From Paenibacillus vietnamensis (GTDB lineage: Bacteria > Bacillota > Bacilli > Paenibacillales > Paenibacillaceae), in the NCBI RefSeq assembly GCF_020169515.1, contig NZ_JAHMHW010000002.1, forward strand, positions 434,001 to 498,000: a DNA stretch of 64,000 bases. Direction: 5' to 3'. The position numbers and the translations under genes are program-made. The notes below the pieces were generated by a model. The model was given only the letters and a program-made list of their open reading frames with translations. It searched no databases and was not told the DNA's origin. Shown here piece after piece: positions 1 to 7,810 of this stretch; the first letter of the stretch is position 1, and the number at the start of each line of letters is the position of its first letter.

Positions 1-630
1 CAGCGCCACCGTCCCGCCTAGCAGCATACCGCCCAGCAAATCGTTTCTTTGGTCTTTTCCGCGGTCGTCATTTAAATATTTTCGGAAAAATGGCAACGCA
101 AGCAGCGGCATCACCGATAGCAGAAACAAAAATCTCCAGCTGGCGAAGCTTGTGATTAACCCGGAAACAATGGGCGCAAACGCGGTTCCGAGTGCCAGAC
201 CGGAGGCCATCGTCCCAAGCGCCCTTCCTCTCTTCTCCGGCGGGAAATAACGTACGGGCACGATCATAGCCGTAGCCGGAATGACCGCAGCACCGCAGGC
301 TTGCAGCAGCCGGCCCAGCACGATCAGCCAATAAGTGCCGGCTGACAATCCGATTACCGAACCAAGCGCAAAAAAAATCAATCCGAACGTCAGCAAATCC
401 TTCAGCCGGTATTTGTCCGCAAGCTTTCCGTATGTAACGGAGCCGACGGCATAAATGATCATGTAGCCGGTTAGCAGCCAGCTCACCTGCGACGGTGTGA
501 TGTCGAACTCCTTGCTGATTACGGGCATAACCACGTTGAACATCGATGCGTTCATCACAGAAAATACTAACGTAAACGCTAATATTCTCAATAGCTTCTC
601 GCCTCTATGGGCGTTTTCCTCAGCTTCCAT
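1..630 (-). CDS. MFS drug/solute exporter, N-terminal part (3' end outside window)
   Basis: The reading frame opens with ATG at 630 and stays open to the window edge, giving about 210 residues. Hydrophobic segments and the loop motif GKLADKYRLKD after the second segment are typical of the major facilitator superfamily; the 'LGRLLQACGAAVIPATAMI' stretch resembles DHA2-type (14-helix) drug exporters. It lies in the inner membrane and would use the proton gradient. A MarR regulator is encoded immediately upstream on the same strand, with a MarR-like palindrome in the 88-bp gap, so repression by that protein is likely. Substrate unknown. Confidence 0.85.
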   Translation of the reverse strand, partial: MEAEENAHRGEKLLRILAFTLVFSVMNASMFNVVMPVISKEFDITPSQVSWLLTGYMIIYAVGSVTYGKLADKYRLKDLLTFGLIFFALGSVIGLSAGTYWLIVLGRLLQACGAAVIPATAMIVPVRYFPPEKRGRALGTMASGLALGTAFAPIVSGLITSFASWRFLFLLSVMPLLALPFFRKYLNDDRGKDQRNDLLGGMLLGGTVAL

Positions 631-660
631 CGTTTCAAGCCACCTTTCGATCTTTACATT

Positions 661-678
661 TAGTTTGAATTCCAACTA
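661..678. promoter_or_regulatory. Probable MarR operator before the MFS gene
   Basis: TAGTTTGAATTCCAACTA is a near-perfect dyad centred on GAATTC. It matches the perfect GTTTGAATTCAAAC palindrome in front of the MarR gene, so both are likely bound by the same dimer. Confidence 0.7.
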
Positions 679-718
679 CTTGAGGAAAAAAATAACCGTC
701 ACAGGAACGGCTTTATTT

Positions 719-1174
719 TTATTCGTAAGATGACAAAATTTTGCTGAGCAGAGCTTGCAGCGTGCGGGATTCCTCCAACGTAAGCTGCTCATTCGCAGGC
801 GCCTTCGCCCTGTTCACCGCAGCCGAGCATTGCTTATATAAGTCGCGGCCTTGCTCCGTCAAATAAATTTGCTTCCTTCTCGCGTCCTTGGCGTGATCGC
901 GGCGCACGACCCATCCCCGCTTAGCCATGCCGTTAACGAGGCTCGTCACACTGGATTTATCGATGAACAGCTGCTCCTCCATATCCGCATTTGTCGCTCC
1001 CGGAGTCATCTCAAGCAGATGCAGTGCCTGAGACTGCTGCGGAGTAAGGCCCAGCGGCCGCAATTCCGTCTCGATCCGCCGGCGAATCGCCATGAATGTC
1101 AGCTTAATCAATACCGTATTGTTCTCCTCATGCTCCCAAGGAAAACGGACCGGCGTGCAAGGCGTAGATTTCAA
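719..1174 (-). CDS. MarR family transcriptional regulator
   Basis: A 151-residue protein of normal MarR length. The winged helix-turn-helix spans about residues 45-105 (LTPQQSQALHLLEMTPG, then MEEQLFIDKSSVTSLVNGM recognition helix and the RRDHAKDARRKQIYLTEQG wing). It probably represses itself and the downstream MFS exporter, released by a small-molecule ligand or oxidant. Two matching palindromes, one before each gene, support this. The N-terminal 15 residues are poorly conserved in type, so a slightly later start is possible. Confidence 0.88.
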   Translation of the reverse strand: MKSTPCTPVRFPWEHEENNTVLIKLTFMAIRRRIETELRPLGLTPQQSQALHLLEMTPGATNADMEEQLFIDKSSVTSLVNGMAKRGWVVRRDHAKDARRKQIYLTEQGRDLYKQCSAAVNRAKAPANEQLTLEESRTLQALLSKILSSYE

Positions 1175-1191
1175 TTGATATCCTCCCGATT

Positions 1192-1209
1192 TAGTTTGAA
1201 TTCAAACAA
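1192..1209. promoter_or_regulatory. MarR autoregulatory operator
   Basis: Contains the perfect 14-bp palindrome GTTTGAATTCAAAC (1194-1207), 18-33 bp upstream of the marR start. A copy with one mismatch per half lies before the MFS gene at 661-678. Confidence 0.75.
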
Positions 1210-1338
1210 GATCGTAACGCCATTTGTTATTTTTGTCAATCCGAAGCTTCCCGGCTGCTGTTTCAGCTGGGCCGAATACGGTTATAAGCATATTAATATT
1301 CATTCGAAATAATTGAGAACCGATAGGGGGACAACCAA

Positions 1339-1569
1339 ATGGAATACATTTTGAACAAAGCTTATCGCAATGAAGAGGTCAATTTCGACAACAATCATTA
1401 TATCGGCTGCTCGTTTACGAACTGCACCATTCATATTTCTTCCTTGAATTTCAATTACGACCGCTGCACGTTCAAGGGAACGAAATTCAAGCTGAGCCGC
1501 GAGCTGTTCATGCTGCGTAAAGTTTACTCGCTGCTGCCGTCCTCGATCCATATGGTGCTGCGGGCGTGA
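1339..1569 (+). CDS. Small pentapeptide-like hypothetical protein
   Basis: A 76-residue ORF preceded by a purine-rich site (ATAGGGGGAC) 6-12 nt before the ATG and followed by a clear terminator, which supports expression. The middle shows a loose five-residue rhythm (CSFTN, CTIHI, CTFKG, TKFKL) with three regularly placed cysteines, reminiscent of a very short pentapeptide-repeat strand. Function unknown. It is a single-gene unit. Confidence 0.6.
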   Translation: MEYILNKAYRNEEVNFDNNHYIGCSFTNCTIHISSLNFNYDRCTFKGTKFKLSRELFMLRKVYSLLPSSIHMVLRA

Positions 1570-1592
1570 CAGTATCAGACAAACGCGCGTAG

Positions 1593-1627
1593 AAGCCGGG
1601 CTGCCCTGTGGCGGTCCGGCTTTTTTC
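1593..1627 (+). terminator. Rho-independent terminator after the small ORF
   Basis: AAGCCGG...CCGGCTT hairpin with a GCC/GGC inner stem, followed by six T residues. Confidence 0.8.
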
Positions 1628-1652
1628 TAGTAAAAAAAGCTGGCGGCTCTGC

Positions 1653-1795
1653 TCACGTTGCTTCCCAAACCTCCGACAGATCAGGTAGATACGCCTTCAC
1701 GGCTTTCTCGAACGCCTCATCGGCTAACATGTCCCCGTATTCCCCTTTCGCTGGTTCGTACTGGCATTTTAGCAAGGGAATATGAACTAACTGTG
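1653..1795 (-). pseudogene. Possible C-terminal gene remnant
   Basis: On the minus strand an open stretch ends with a charged, protein-like tail (YEPAKGEYGDMLADEAFE, then VKAYLPDLSEVWEAT and stop at 1653). It has no upstream start or ribosome site within the open frame, so if it was a gene only its last ~45 codons remain. The family is not recognised. It could also be chance coding. Confidence 0.3.
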
Positions 1796-1839
1796 AATGA
1801 CTGGACGATGACGGGAAGAGGGAAGTCAGACAGTTATAA

Positions 1840-1869
1840 AATAAAACCGCATGCCCGAAGCATGCGGCC
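1840..1869 (-). terminator. Terminator of the UPF0173 hydrolase gene
   Basis: CCGCATGC-ttcgg-GCATGCGG stem read on the minus strand, followed by TTTTATTTTAT. Confidence 0.8.
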
Positions 1870-1883
1870 GTACTCTATGAGCT

Positions 1884-2573
1884 TTAAAGTACCAGCCTAC
1901 CGCCCGGCTTAACCACCTGTCCTCTAATCCCTTTCTCTTCCAAACGCGAAACAAATCGTTCCGCTTCCTGTCGGATAACCGGAAAGGTGTCGTAATGAAC
2001 CGGTACGACAAGCTTCGCGCCGAACCATTCGGCCGCTTGGAGGGCGTCGTCCGGCCCCATTGTATAATGGTCGCCGATCGGAATAAACGCGACGTCGATC
2101 GAATGGCGTTCGCCGATCATTTTCATATCTCCGAATAAAGCCGTATCCCCTGCGTGAAGGACGGTCATTCCCCCCATCGCGACGATATATCCTGCCGGCA
2201 TGCCGGCGTACAAAATTTGCTGTTTTTCCTCAATGACGATGCCGGAGGAATGGAAGGCTTGGATCATTTTAACCTTTGCGAATCCGAGATCAAGCGTTCC
2301 TCCTATATTCATGCCGATCGTTTTGACGCCTTTCCAGGACATATAGGCAGCCAGCTCCACGATGGAGACGACAGGCGCGTCGTTGTTTTTGGCGATCGCA
2401 TCGGCATCCAGAATGTGGTCGGTGTGCGCATGCGTAAGCAGGACGGCATCGACGGAAATATCTTCAGGCTTCGTTACCGCCAGCTCGTTGCCTCTTAGAA
2501 ACGGATCGATAATCAGCGAATTTGTTCCGTCCGACAGCTGAATGCATGAATGACCATGAAATACGATTTCCAA
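1884..2573 (-). CDS. ytkL: UPF0173 metal-dependent hydrolase (YtkL-like)
   Basis: A 229-residue metallo-beta-lactamase-fold protein of the UPF0173 group. The metal-binding signature HAHTDH is at residues 48-53, with later ligands in 'VLHAGDTALFGD' and 'VPVHYDTF'. Length matches the family. It is cytoplasmic and its natural substrate is not known. It has an AGGAGG-type site upstream and its own terminator, so it is probably monocistronic. The product name is secure at family level; the symbol follows Bacillus subtilis. Confidence 0.9.
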   Translation of the reverse strand: MEIVFHGHSCIQLSDGTNSLIIDPFLRGNELAVTKPEDISVDAVLLTHAHTDHILDADAIAKNNDAPVVSIVELAAYMSWKGVKTIGMNIGGTLDLGFAKVKMIQAFHSSGIVIEEKQQILYAGMPAGYIVAMGGMTVLHAGDTALFGDMKMIGERHSIDVAFIPIGDHYTMGPDDALQAAEWFGAKLVVPVHYDTFPVIRQEAERFVSRLEEKGIRGQVVKPGGRLVL

Positions 2574-2674
2574 AATAAAATCCTCCTTCGGTAATTAGGC
2601 TTTAATCCAACGTCTTTCCGGTTTACTATACCATATTTTGGCCTGGGGGCTAAAATTTCCGGTTCCGGAAGCGC

Positions 2675-2703
2675 GAAAGCCGCGTTCCGTGAACGCGGCT
2701 TTC
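2675..2703. terminator. Hairpin between glgC and the hydrolase gene
   Basis: Perfect 13-bp inverted repeat GAAAGCCGCGTTC / GAACGCGGCTTTC with a 3-nt loop, just past the glgC stop. The T tract is weak on both sides. Confidence 0.6.
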
Positions 2704-2719
2704 GGTATCGGCGATTCGG

Positions 2720-3874
2720 TTACGCCGGAATAATTTCGGATTCAGAGGAAGTACCGGCCGGTACATAATCTTCAATGGCGATGACCGAAATTTCGCCGTT
2801 CGGTCTGCCGACGACCGCACCGTCCTCAATGACGCTGCCTTCGCCGATAATCGCCCTGTAAATGGTAACGTCGTTGCCGATTTTTACATTCGGCATAATA
2901 ATGCTCTCATGAATTTCGCAGCCTTCTCCAATATGTACGCCGCCAAAAATGACGGAACGGGATACCATGCCTTCTACCATGCTTCCCGGATGAATCAGCG
3001 TGTCATCAAATTCGGTAACCTGTGTGACGGCATCCGCTTCCGCCTTCAGCTTGTCGCTCGAGTACATCGGCCAGTGCTTCGCGTTCAGCGAAATTTCGCC
3101 GTCCAGCACTTCCATATGCGCTTCCCAAAGGCTTTCGATCGTGCCGACATCGCGCCAATAACCTTGGAACGGATAAGCGTACACGCTCGTTTTGTCTGCT
3201 AGCATCTTAGGAATGACATCTTTACCGAAATCGTGACTGGATTTTGCGTTTACAGCATCCGCCAGCAAATATCGCCTCAAGTACGACCAGCGGAACATAT
3301 AAATGCCCATCGAAGCCAAATTGCTTTCGGGATTTTCCGGTTTTTCAACAAAATCAGTAATTTTATAGCTCTTATCCACATTCATAATACCGAATTGATG
3401 CGCGTCCTTCCATGGGACGCGTTTTACGGAAATCGTCGCTTCCGCTCCGCTCTCCTCGTGGAACTTTAGCATCGCGTTGTAATCCATTTGATAGACATGA
3501 TCGCCGGAGAGAATCAAAACATGCTCCGGATTTTGCTCTTCTATGTACTCCAAATTTTTGTAGATGGCATCCGCAGTGCCCGTGTATAAGCCGCCGCCAA
3601 ACTCATCCGCTTCCAGCAAGCTTATCTCTGTGTCTTTGTCACCCGTCCAAAATCTGCCGTCATTAATGTGGGAATGCAGCGATTCCGCCTTGTACTGTGT
3701 CAATACCCCAATCGTTTGGATCCCCGAATTCACGCAATTGCTTAGCGGAAAATCGATTATTCGGTATTGTCCTCCAAACGGAACCGCCGGCTTAGCGAGC
3801 TTTTGCGTTAGCGGAGCAAGCCGTTTTCCTTCGCCGCCTGCAAGTAACATAGCCACACACTTCTTTTGAGTCAC
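2720..3874 (-). CDS. glgC: Glucose-1-phosphate adenylyltransferase
   Basis: Makes ADP-glucose from ATP and glucose-1-phosphate for glycogen synthesis. The nucleotidyltransferase signature [17 protein letters not shown], the KPAVPFGG motif and 'IIDFPLSNC' lie in the first 50 residues, and a left-handed beta-helix repeat fills the C-terminus. I place the start at GTG 3874: the GAGGGG ribosome site lies 9 nt before it but directly abuts the ATG at 3883. No glgD, glgA or glgB follows, so it is separated from the usual glycogen cluster in this window. Confidence 0.93.
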   Translation of the reverse strand: MTQKKCVAMLLAGGEGKRLAPLTQKLAKPAVPFGGQYRIIDFPLSNCVNSGIQTIGVLTQYKAESLHSHINDGRFWTGDKDTEISLLEADEFGGGLYTGTADAIYKNLEYIEEQNPEHVLILSGDHVYQMDYNAMLKFHEESGAEATISVKRVPWKDAHQFGIMNVDKSYKITDFVEKPENPESNLASMGIYMFRWSYLRRYLLADAVNAKSSHDFGKDVIPKMLADKTSVYAYPFQGYWRDVGTIESLWEAHMEVLDGEISLNAKHWPMYSSDKLKAEADAVTQVTEFDDTLIHPGSMVEGMVSRSVIFGGVHIGEGCEIHESIIMPNVKIGNDVTIYRAIIGEGSVIEDGAVVGRPNGEISVIAIEDYVPAGTSSESEIIPA

Positions 3875-3883
3875 ACGGATCAT

Positions 3884-4339
3884 CCCCTCTATTTCATTTT
3901 GTTAGCTCCTAAGCCACAATGAGAAACTCAATGAAAATACTAACAAAAGAAAGATACGATGTTTGTCAGAAACTCGTGCAGTTGCGCATGTATTTATCGA
4001 CATGAAAAAAGAGAGAAACCGCAAGGGTTTTTCCCTTTTTGCAGGTAAAAATGCCTATGGCGTCGTGACGAAAACGAGATATTTTCCGCATCGATTCGAC
4101 ATCAATTTTTCGACATCTTTGAAACCTCGGCGTTTAAAGAGACTATTAACCGTCAGACAGCCAACGTGAACGGTGATCCGGCGCCGGTGTCCGGCACCCG
4201 TTCCTGTCAGCAAGCACGGCGGTAATTGATAAGCGGGTGATATAACAACGGGAGAAAGCTTCGTTATCTTGCTATTCTATTCGGAAATGAGTACAAGCGC
4301 AAAGAGTTCAGGTTATACTGTTCATGGAGGCGATGGATA
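3884..4339. other. Intergenic region between divergent glgC and adaA
   Basis: No convincing gene. It should hold the divergent promoters. A short hairpin with flanking T and A runs lies near 4010-4045 (AAACC-gcaa-GGGTTT), and a GC-rich dyad (GCCGG-tgt-CCGGC) near 4182. The adaA promoter elements are at 4294-4319. Confidence 0.5.
4294..4319 (+). promoter_or_regulatory. adaA promoter with Ada-box-like motif
   Basis: TATACT at 4314-4319 is a good -10 element, and no clear -35 precedes it. At the -35 position lies CAAGCGCAAAG (4294-4304), close to the AAAGCGCA core of the E. coli Ada box. This fits activation by methylated AdaA of its own operon. Confidence 0.5.
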
Positions 4340-4924
4340 GTGGTAACGATGACAGACGAGAAGTGGCAAGCTATAATCGGCAATAATTCCGTTTACGACG
4401 GCGAATTTTATTACGCGGTTATAACGACCGGCATCTTTTGCCGGCCCTCCTGCAAATCGAAGCCGCCCAAACCGGAAAATACAACCCTTTTCAATACCGC
4501 CGATCAGGCAATCAGCGCAGGATACCGCCCCTGCAAGCGCTGCAGGCCCCGCGGCTTGCGGGTGCCGGACGAAGAATGGATCGCTTCGGTCACCGATTAC
4601 ATCGACAGAAGCATCTCCAACCGCAGCCTGACCTTGAAAGTTCTTGCGGACATTAGCCACGGAAGTCCCTATCACCTGCACCGGACCTTCAAGAGGGTAA
4701 CCGGCCTGACGCCGGTCGAATACATCCGGCAGCGGCGGATCGGCAAGGCGAAGGAGCTGCTGCTCTCCACCGAGCTTTCCGTTGCTGAGGCGGGAGCCTG
4801 CGCCGGCTTGCCGAACGCCTCCTATTTTATTACCCTGTTCAAGAAAATAACCGGCCTGACGCCGGCGGAGTACCGCCGTTTAAGCGGCATGAACGAAAGC
4901 GAGGGCTTGCACGATGACAAATAA
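4340..4924 (+). CDS. adaA: Methylphosphotriester-DNA methyltransferase / AraC-type activator (AdaA)
   Basis: The 194-residue protein combines a zinc-binding Ada domain with an AraC-type DNA-binding domain. Cysteines 34 and 38 (FCRPSC) and 65 and 68 (CKRC) are the expected zinc ligands; one accepts a methyl group from DNA phosphotriesters, turning the protein into an activator. Two helix-turn-helix units follow at about 95-185. The GTG at 4340 is chosen because GGAGG lies 9 nt upstream. The stop overlaps the start of ogt, and a radical SAM gene follows, forming an adaptive-response operon. Confidence 0.92.
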   Translation: MVTMTDEKWQAIIGNNSVYDGEFYYAVITTGIFCRPSCKSKPPKPENTTLFNTADQAISAGYRPCKRCRPRGLRVPDEEWIASVTDYIDRSISNRSLTLKVLADISHGSPYHLHRTFKRVTGLTPVEYIRQRRIGKAKELLLSTELSVAEAGACAGLPNASYFITLFKKITGLTPAEYRRLSGMNESEGLHDDK

Positions 4925-5453
4925 ACCGGAAAGAAGCGTCCAATGGTCCGTAATCGCCCATGAGGACTGGCGGTTACATTTTGCGGCAACAGAGAAAGGA
5001 CTATGCTACGTCGGTTCCCCGAACCGTCCGCTGAGCGAATTGGCGGATTGGGCGTCCGCACGCCTTCCGGGCTGGAGCCTGGTCCGGGACGATGAGCGGC
5101 TAAGAACGTATTGGGCCGAGCTGTCCCGGTATTTGCAAGGAGAACTCCGCGGCTTCACAATTCCGTTCGACCTTTACGGGACCCCCTTTCAGCAGGAGGT
5201 TTGGCAAGCCTTATGCGGCATTCCTTACGGGAAAACGGCCTCTTATTCGGAAATAGCCGCTCATATCGGTAAACCTTCCGCGGTACGGGCCGTCGGAGCC
5301 GCGATCGGCGCGAATCCGGTCCTCATCGCAATACCTTGCCATCGCGTTATCGGGAAAAACGGGGCGCTAACCGGCTACCGCGGCGGCATGGATATGAAAA
5401 AAAATCTTCTGCATTTGGAGTGCATCTGCCATGAAACCGGTCTATTTGTATAA
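4914..5453 (+). CDS. ogt: Methylated-DNA--protein-cysteine methyltransferase
   Basis: A suicide DNA repair protein that moves the alkyl group from O6-methylguanine to its own cysteine. The active-site motif IPCHRVIG places the acceptor at Cys142. The N-terminal fold and 'YGTPFQQEVWQAL' helix are standard. At 179 residues it is normal for AdaB/Ogt. Its ATG overlaps adaA by 11 bp and its 3' end overlaps the next gene by 23 bp, so translation of the three genes is probably coupled. Confidence 0.95.
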   Translation: MTNKPERSVQWSVIAHEDWRLHFAATEKGLCYVGSPNRPLSELADWASARLPGWSLVRDDERLRTYWAELSRYLQGELRGFTIPFDLYGTPFQQEVWQALCGIPYGKTASYSEIAAHIGKPSAVRAVGAAIGANPVLIAIPCHRVIGKNGALTGYRGGMDMKKNLLHLECICHETGLFV

Positions 5454-6249
5454 AACCCCAAAAACGATGCTGAATAAAGGGACCGGCTTCCTGTCCGGGT
5501 ACAGCCACTCCCTTAATCCTTACTCGGGCTGCTCGTACGGCTGCTCCTATTGTTATGTCCGGCAAATGCCGGTCGCTACCTTCCGCAAAGAACAATGGGG
5601 AGCTTGGGTCGATATCAAATCCGATGCGGCCGCCGTCTTTCGGAAGGAGCTTGCCCGGGCAAAAACAAAAGGACCGGTTACGATCTTCATGTCCTCCAGC
5701 ACCGATCCTTATCAGCCTATCGAGCATAAAGAAGGTGTGACAAGGTCCCTGCTCGAGGTCATGTGCGCCGATCAGCCCGACTTCTTGCTTGTGCAAACGC
5801 GCAGCCCGCTTGTCACACGAGACATCGATTTGCTGAAGCGATTGGGAGCGAACGTCCGCGTTAGCATGACGGTCGAAACGGATTTGGAGCCGATCCGAAA
5901 GCACTTCTCGCCCGGTGCGCCGCCGATTCCCGCAAGATTGAACGCCCTGCGGCTTCTTGCTGAAGCCGGCGTGCCCGCACAGGCAGCGGTCGCCCCTCTT
6001 CTGCCGAGCAGCGAAGGCTTCGCGGAAACGCTGCGCGCTGCCGTCGACCGCGTTTGCGTGGACGATTATTTCATGGGCGACGGCAGCGGCGGCAGACGTA
6101 CGCGCAGTCTCGGCATCGAAGCGCTGTACCGGGAGATCGGCTTGGAGGAATGGTACGATACTTCTGCCAGCCGGTTGCTGTACGAGCGCTTTAGCCGGGT
6201 ATACGATGAGGATCGGTTATTCGTGAGCAAGCAAGGATTCGAGCCTTGA
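5431..6249 (+). CDS. Radical SAM protein, spore photoproduct lyase-like
   Basis: A 272-residue cytoplasmic enzyme with the iron-sulfur motif CSYGCSYC (Cys34, Cys38, Cys41, CxxxCxxC) that binds S-adenosylmethionine. Later motifs (SSSTDPYQPIE, QTRSPLVTRDIDLL, RVSMTVETD) match the SplB-related radical SAM group often called DNA repair photolyase. It overlaps ogt by 23 bp in an alkylation-repair operon, so a role on damaged DNA is inferred from context. No reaction is established. It is shorter than true SplB and lacks its C-terminal cysteine region. Confidence 0.85.
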   Translation: MKPVYLYKTPKTMLNKGTGFLSGYSHSLNPYSGCSYGCSYCYVRQMPVATFRKEQWGAWVDIKSDAAAVFRKELARAKTKGPVTIFMSSSTDPYQPIEHKEGVTRSLLEVMCADQPDFLLVQTRSPLVTRDIDLLKRLGANVRVSMTVETDLEPIRKHFSPGAPPIPARLNALRLLAEAGVPAQAAVAPLLPSSEGFAETLRAAVDRVCVDDYFMGDGSGGRRTRSLGIEALYREIGLEEWYDTSASRLLYERFSRVYDEDRLFVSKQGFEP

Positions 6250-6347
6250 ATCAAACATTATTCCGCAGGCGAGTACTATCCGGCCTTGCCTTCATCGGAC
6301 TTTCCCCCTTTGGCCCGGAAGCTCCCTCTCCGTAACGGGAACCGCTT

Positions 6348-6522
6348 TTAACTGGACGAATCTTTGAAAATGAAGAAATAGAAGTTCATGGCCTCCTGGA
6401 CTTGATCGTTGCGGCAGTCTCCTTTTGTCGAAAAATGAGATCGGATGACCAAGTGCCCGTCCTTATTTCCCTTCACATTAACACAGAAGGTGAAACGGGA
6501 TTTCTTCCGGTTTGCTTTATTA
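6348..6522 (-). pseudogene. Possible remnant or very short ORF downstream of the oxidoreductase
   Basis: Directly after the oxidoreductase stop, a minus-strand frame of about 55 codons reads like real protein (RFTFCVNVKGNKDGHLV, then a cysteine-containing stretch ending MNFYFFIFKDSSS). It lacks an ATG start near its 5' end; only an internal GTG or a rare ATT is available. I do not recognise the family. A decayed gene tail or chance reading are both possible. Confidence 0.3.
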
Positions 6523-7599
6523 ATCCCGCGCCCAGCTCTGCCGCGCCGTTGTTATAGTGTCCCCGGTAAGTATCGCTTTCTCGATCATCAAACCGATATA
6601 ATGGTCTTGCGAAGCCTCCTCGAGGCCGTAAAACGACGGGCCGCCTTTGATATAATCGGCCATCTTCTGCAGGCAGCTCGCGATCGCAATCTCATCGTCG
6701 TAAAGTCTGGACGGGGCAAAAGGATTTTCGTAAAGCCACTGCTCGCCGCACAGGATGCCTTTAAGAAAATAACCTTCCTGATTTTCCCATTCCCCTTTGT
6801 TAATTCTTTTCAGCTCCAGCTGCAGCGGAACCGTCGACGCTTCTTGAATGAGAACGCGATTATCGAATATTTCGCCCCGTTCTCCTCTTACCGATAAATG
6901 GTTCGAGCGGGTCCACGAGCGGTGCTGGTCCTTCGTAAAATCGTAAATGCCGAGACGGTCGCCAAAATCGAGCCATGCCAAATCGCGCTGCAACGCTATC
7001 ATTTTGTCTTCTGAAGGAGGGCCGCTGCGGGTCGGTCCGTTCACCCAGCGCGATTCGAAACGCATAGCTCTAATCGTGACTTCCTCAAACCCGATGCCGA
7101 GCATTTTACGGATTAAACTGACGCCATGATAAAAGTGGGATACGGAAACGGTTGCCTCCGTTATGCTCCCGAGCCTTCCCGAACGGATAAGCGCCAGCCG
7201 CGCCTCTTGCACCGGGTGTAAGGGATATTGTTCGGCTATCTGAATCTGCGCGCGCGCGGCAGCCAGCTGCTCGTAAAGCCGCTCGAGACCCTGCAGGTCG
7301 GGAGCCGGCGGCGTTTCGGCCAGAACCGGCATCCCGGCTTCGGCCAGACGGAGCATGTAATCCATTCCTGCCGGCCCGTTGACGGAAACGACAACGAAAT
7401 CGGGGCTTTCGTTCATAAGCAGCTGCTCAAGGGTCCGATAGGTTGAGACGCCCCATTTCGCTTCCATGGCTCTGCCTTTTGCTTCATCCCTGACGACGAT
7501 TCCGCATATCTGAAAGCGTTCAGGCAAGGCTTCCGCGATTCTCAAATAATATTGGGCGCGAAAGCCCGCTCCGCCGATAATACCGAATTTTACAGGCAT
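6520..7599 (-). CDS. Gfo/Idh/MocA family oxidoreductase
   Basis: A 359-residue NAD(P)-dependent dehydrogenase. The N-terminal Rossmann fold carries GIIGGAGFRAQYYLR, and 'LAETPPAPDLQGLERL' sits where family members have the EKP-type motif; here lysine is replaced (AETPPA), so the usual catalytic Lys is absent from that position. The C-terminal sheet domain includes SHFYHGVSLIRKML. Substrate is likely a sugar or cyclitol. It is divergent from an aldo/keto reductase 211 bp away, suggesting shared control of a sugar-oxidation function. Confidence 0.85.
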   Translation of the reverse strand: MPVKFGIIGGAGFRAQYYLRIAEALPERFQICGIVVRDEAKGRAMEAKWGVSTYRTLEQLLMNESPDFVVVSVNGPAGMDYMLRLAEAGMPVLAETPPAPDLQGLERLYEQLAAARAQIQIAEQYPLHPVQEARLALIRSGRLGSITEATVSVSHFYHGVSLIRKMLGIGFEEVTIRAMRFESRWVNGPTRSGPPSEDKMIALQRDLAWLDFGDRLGIYDFTKDQHRSWTRSNHLSVRGERGEIFDNRVLIQEASTVPLQLELKRINKGEWENQEGYFLKGILCGEQWLYENPFAPSRLYDDEIAIASCLQKMADYIKGGPSFYGLEEASQDHYIGLMIEKAILTGDTITTARQSWARD

Positions 7600-7810
7600 A
7601 GGAAAACATCCTTTCCTCGGAAAATTAAATCGCTTTCATCCTATACTATCAATCCCAGGCATCCGTTGAAATAGGAAATTGGCAGGACGTTATGTCCTCA
7701 TCCATCCGCTTACCTCAAGTATAGTATGTCACTTATTTTTCAGCTCTTTCGGAATGCTCCGCGGTTAGATATAATGACTGCATCAACGAATCAGGAGGAC
7801 AAGAATCAAT

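Noticed and set aside
3963-4169. 68-codon ORF upstream of adaA
   Set aside because: Non-ATG start without ribosome site, containing a terminator-like hairpin.
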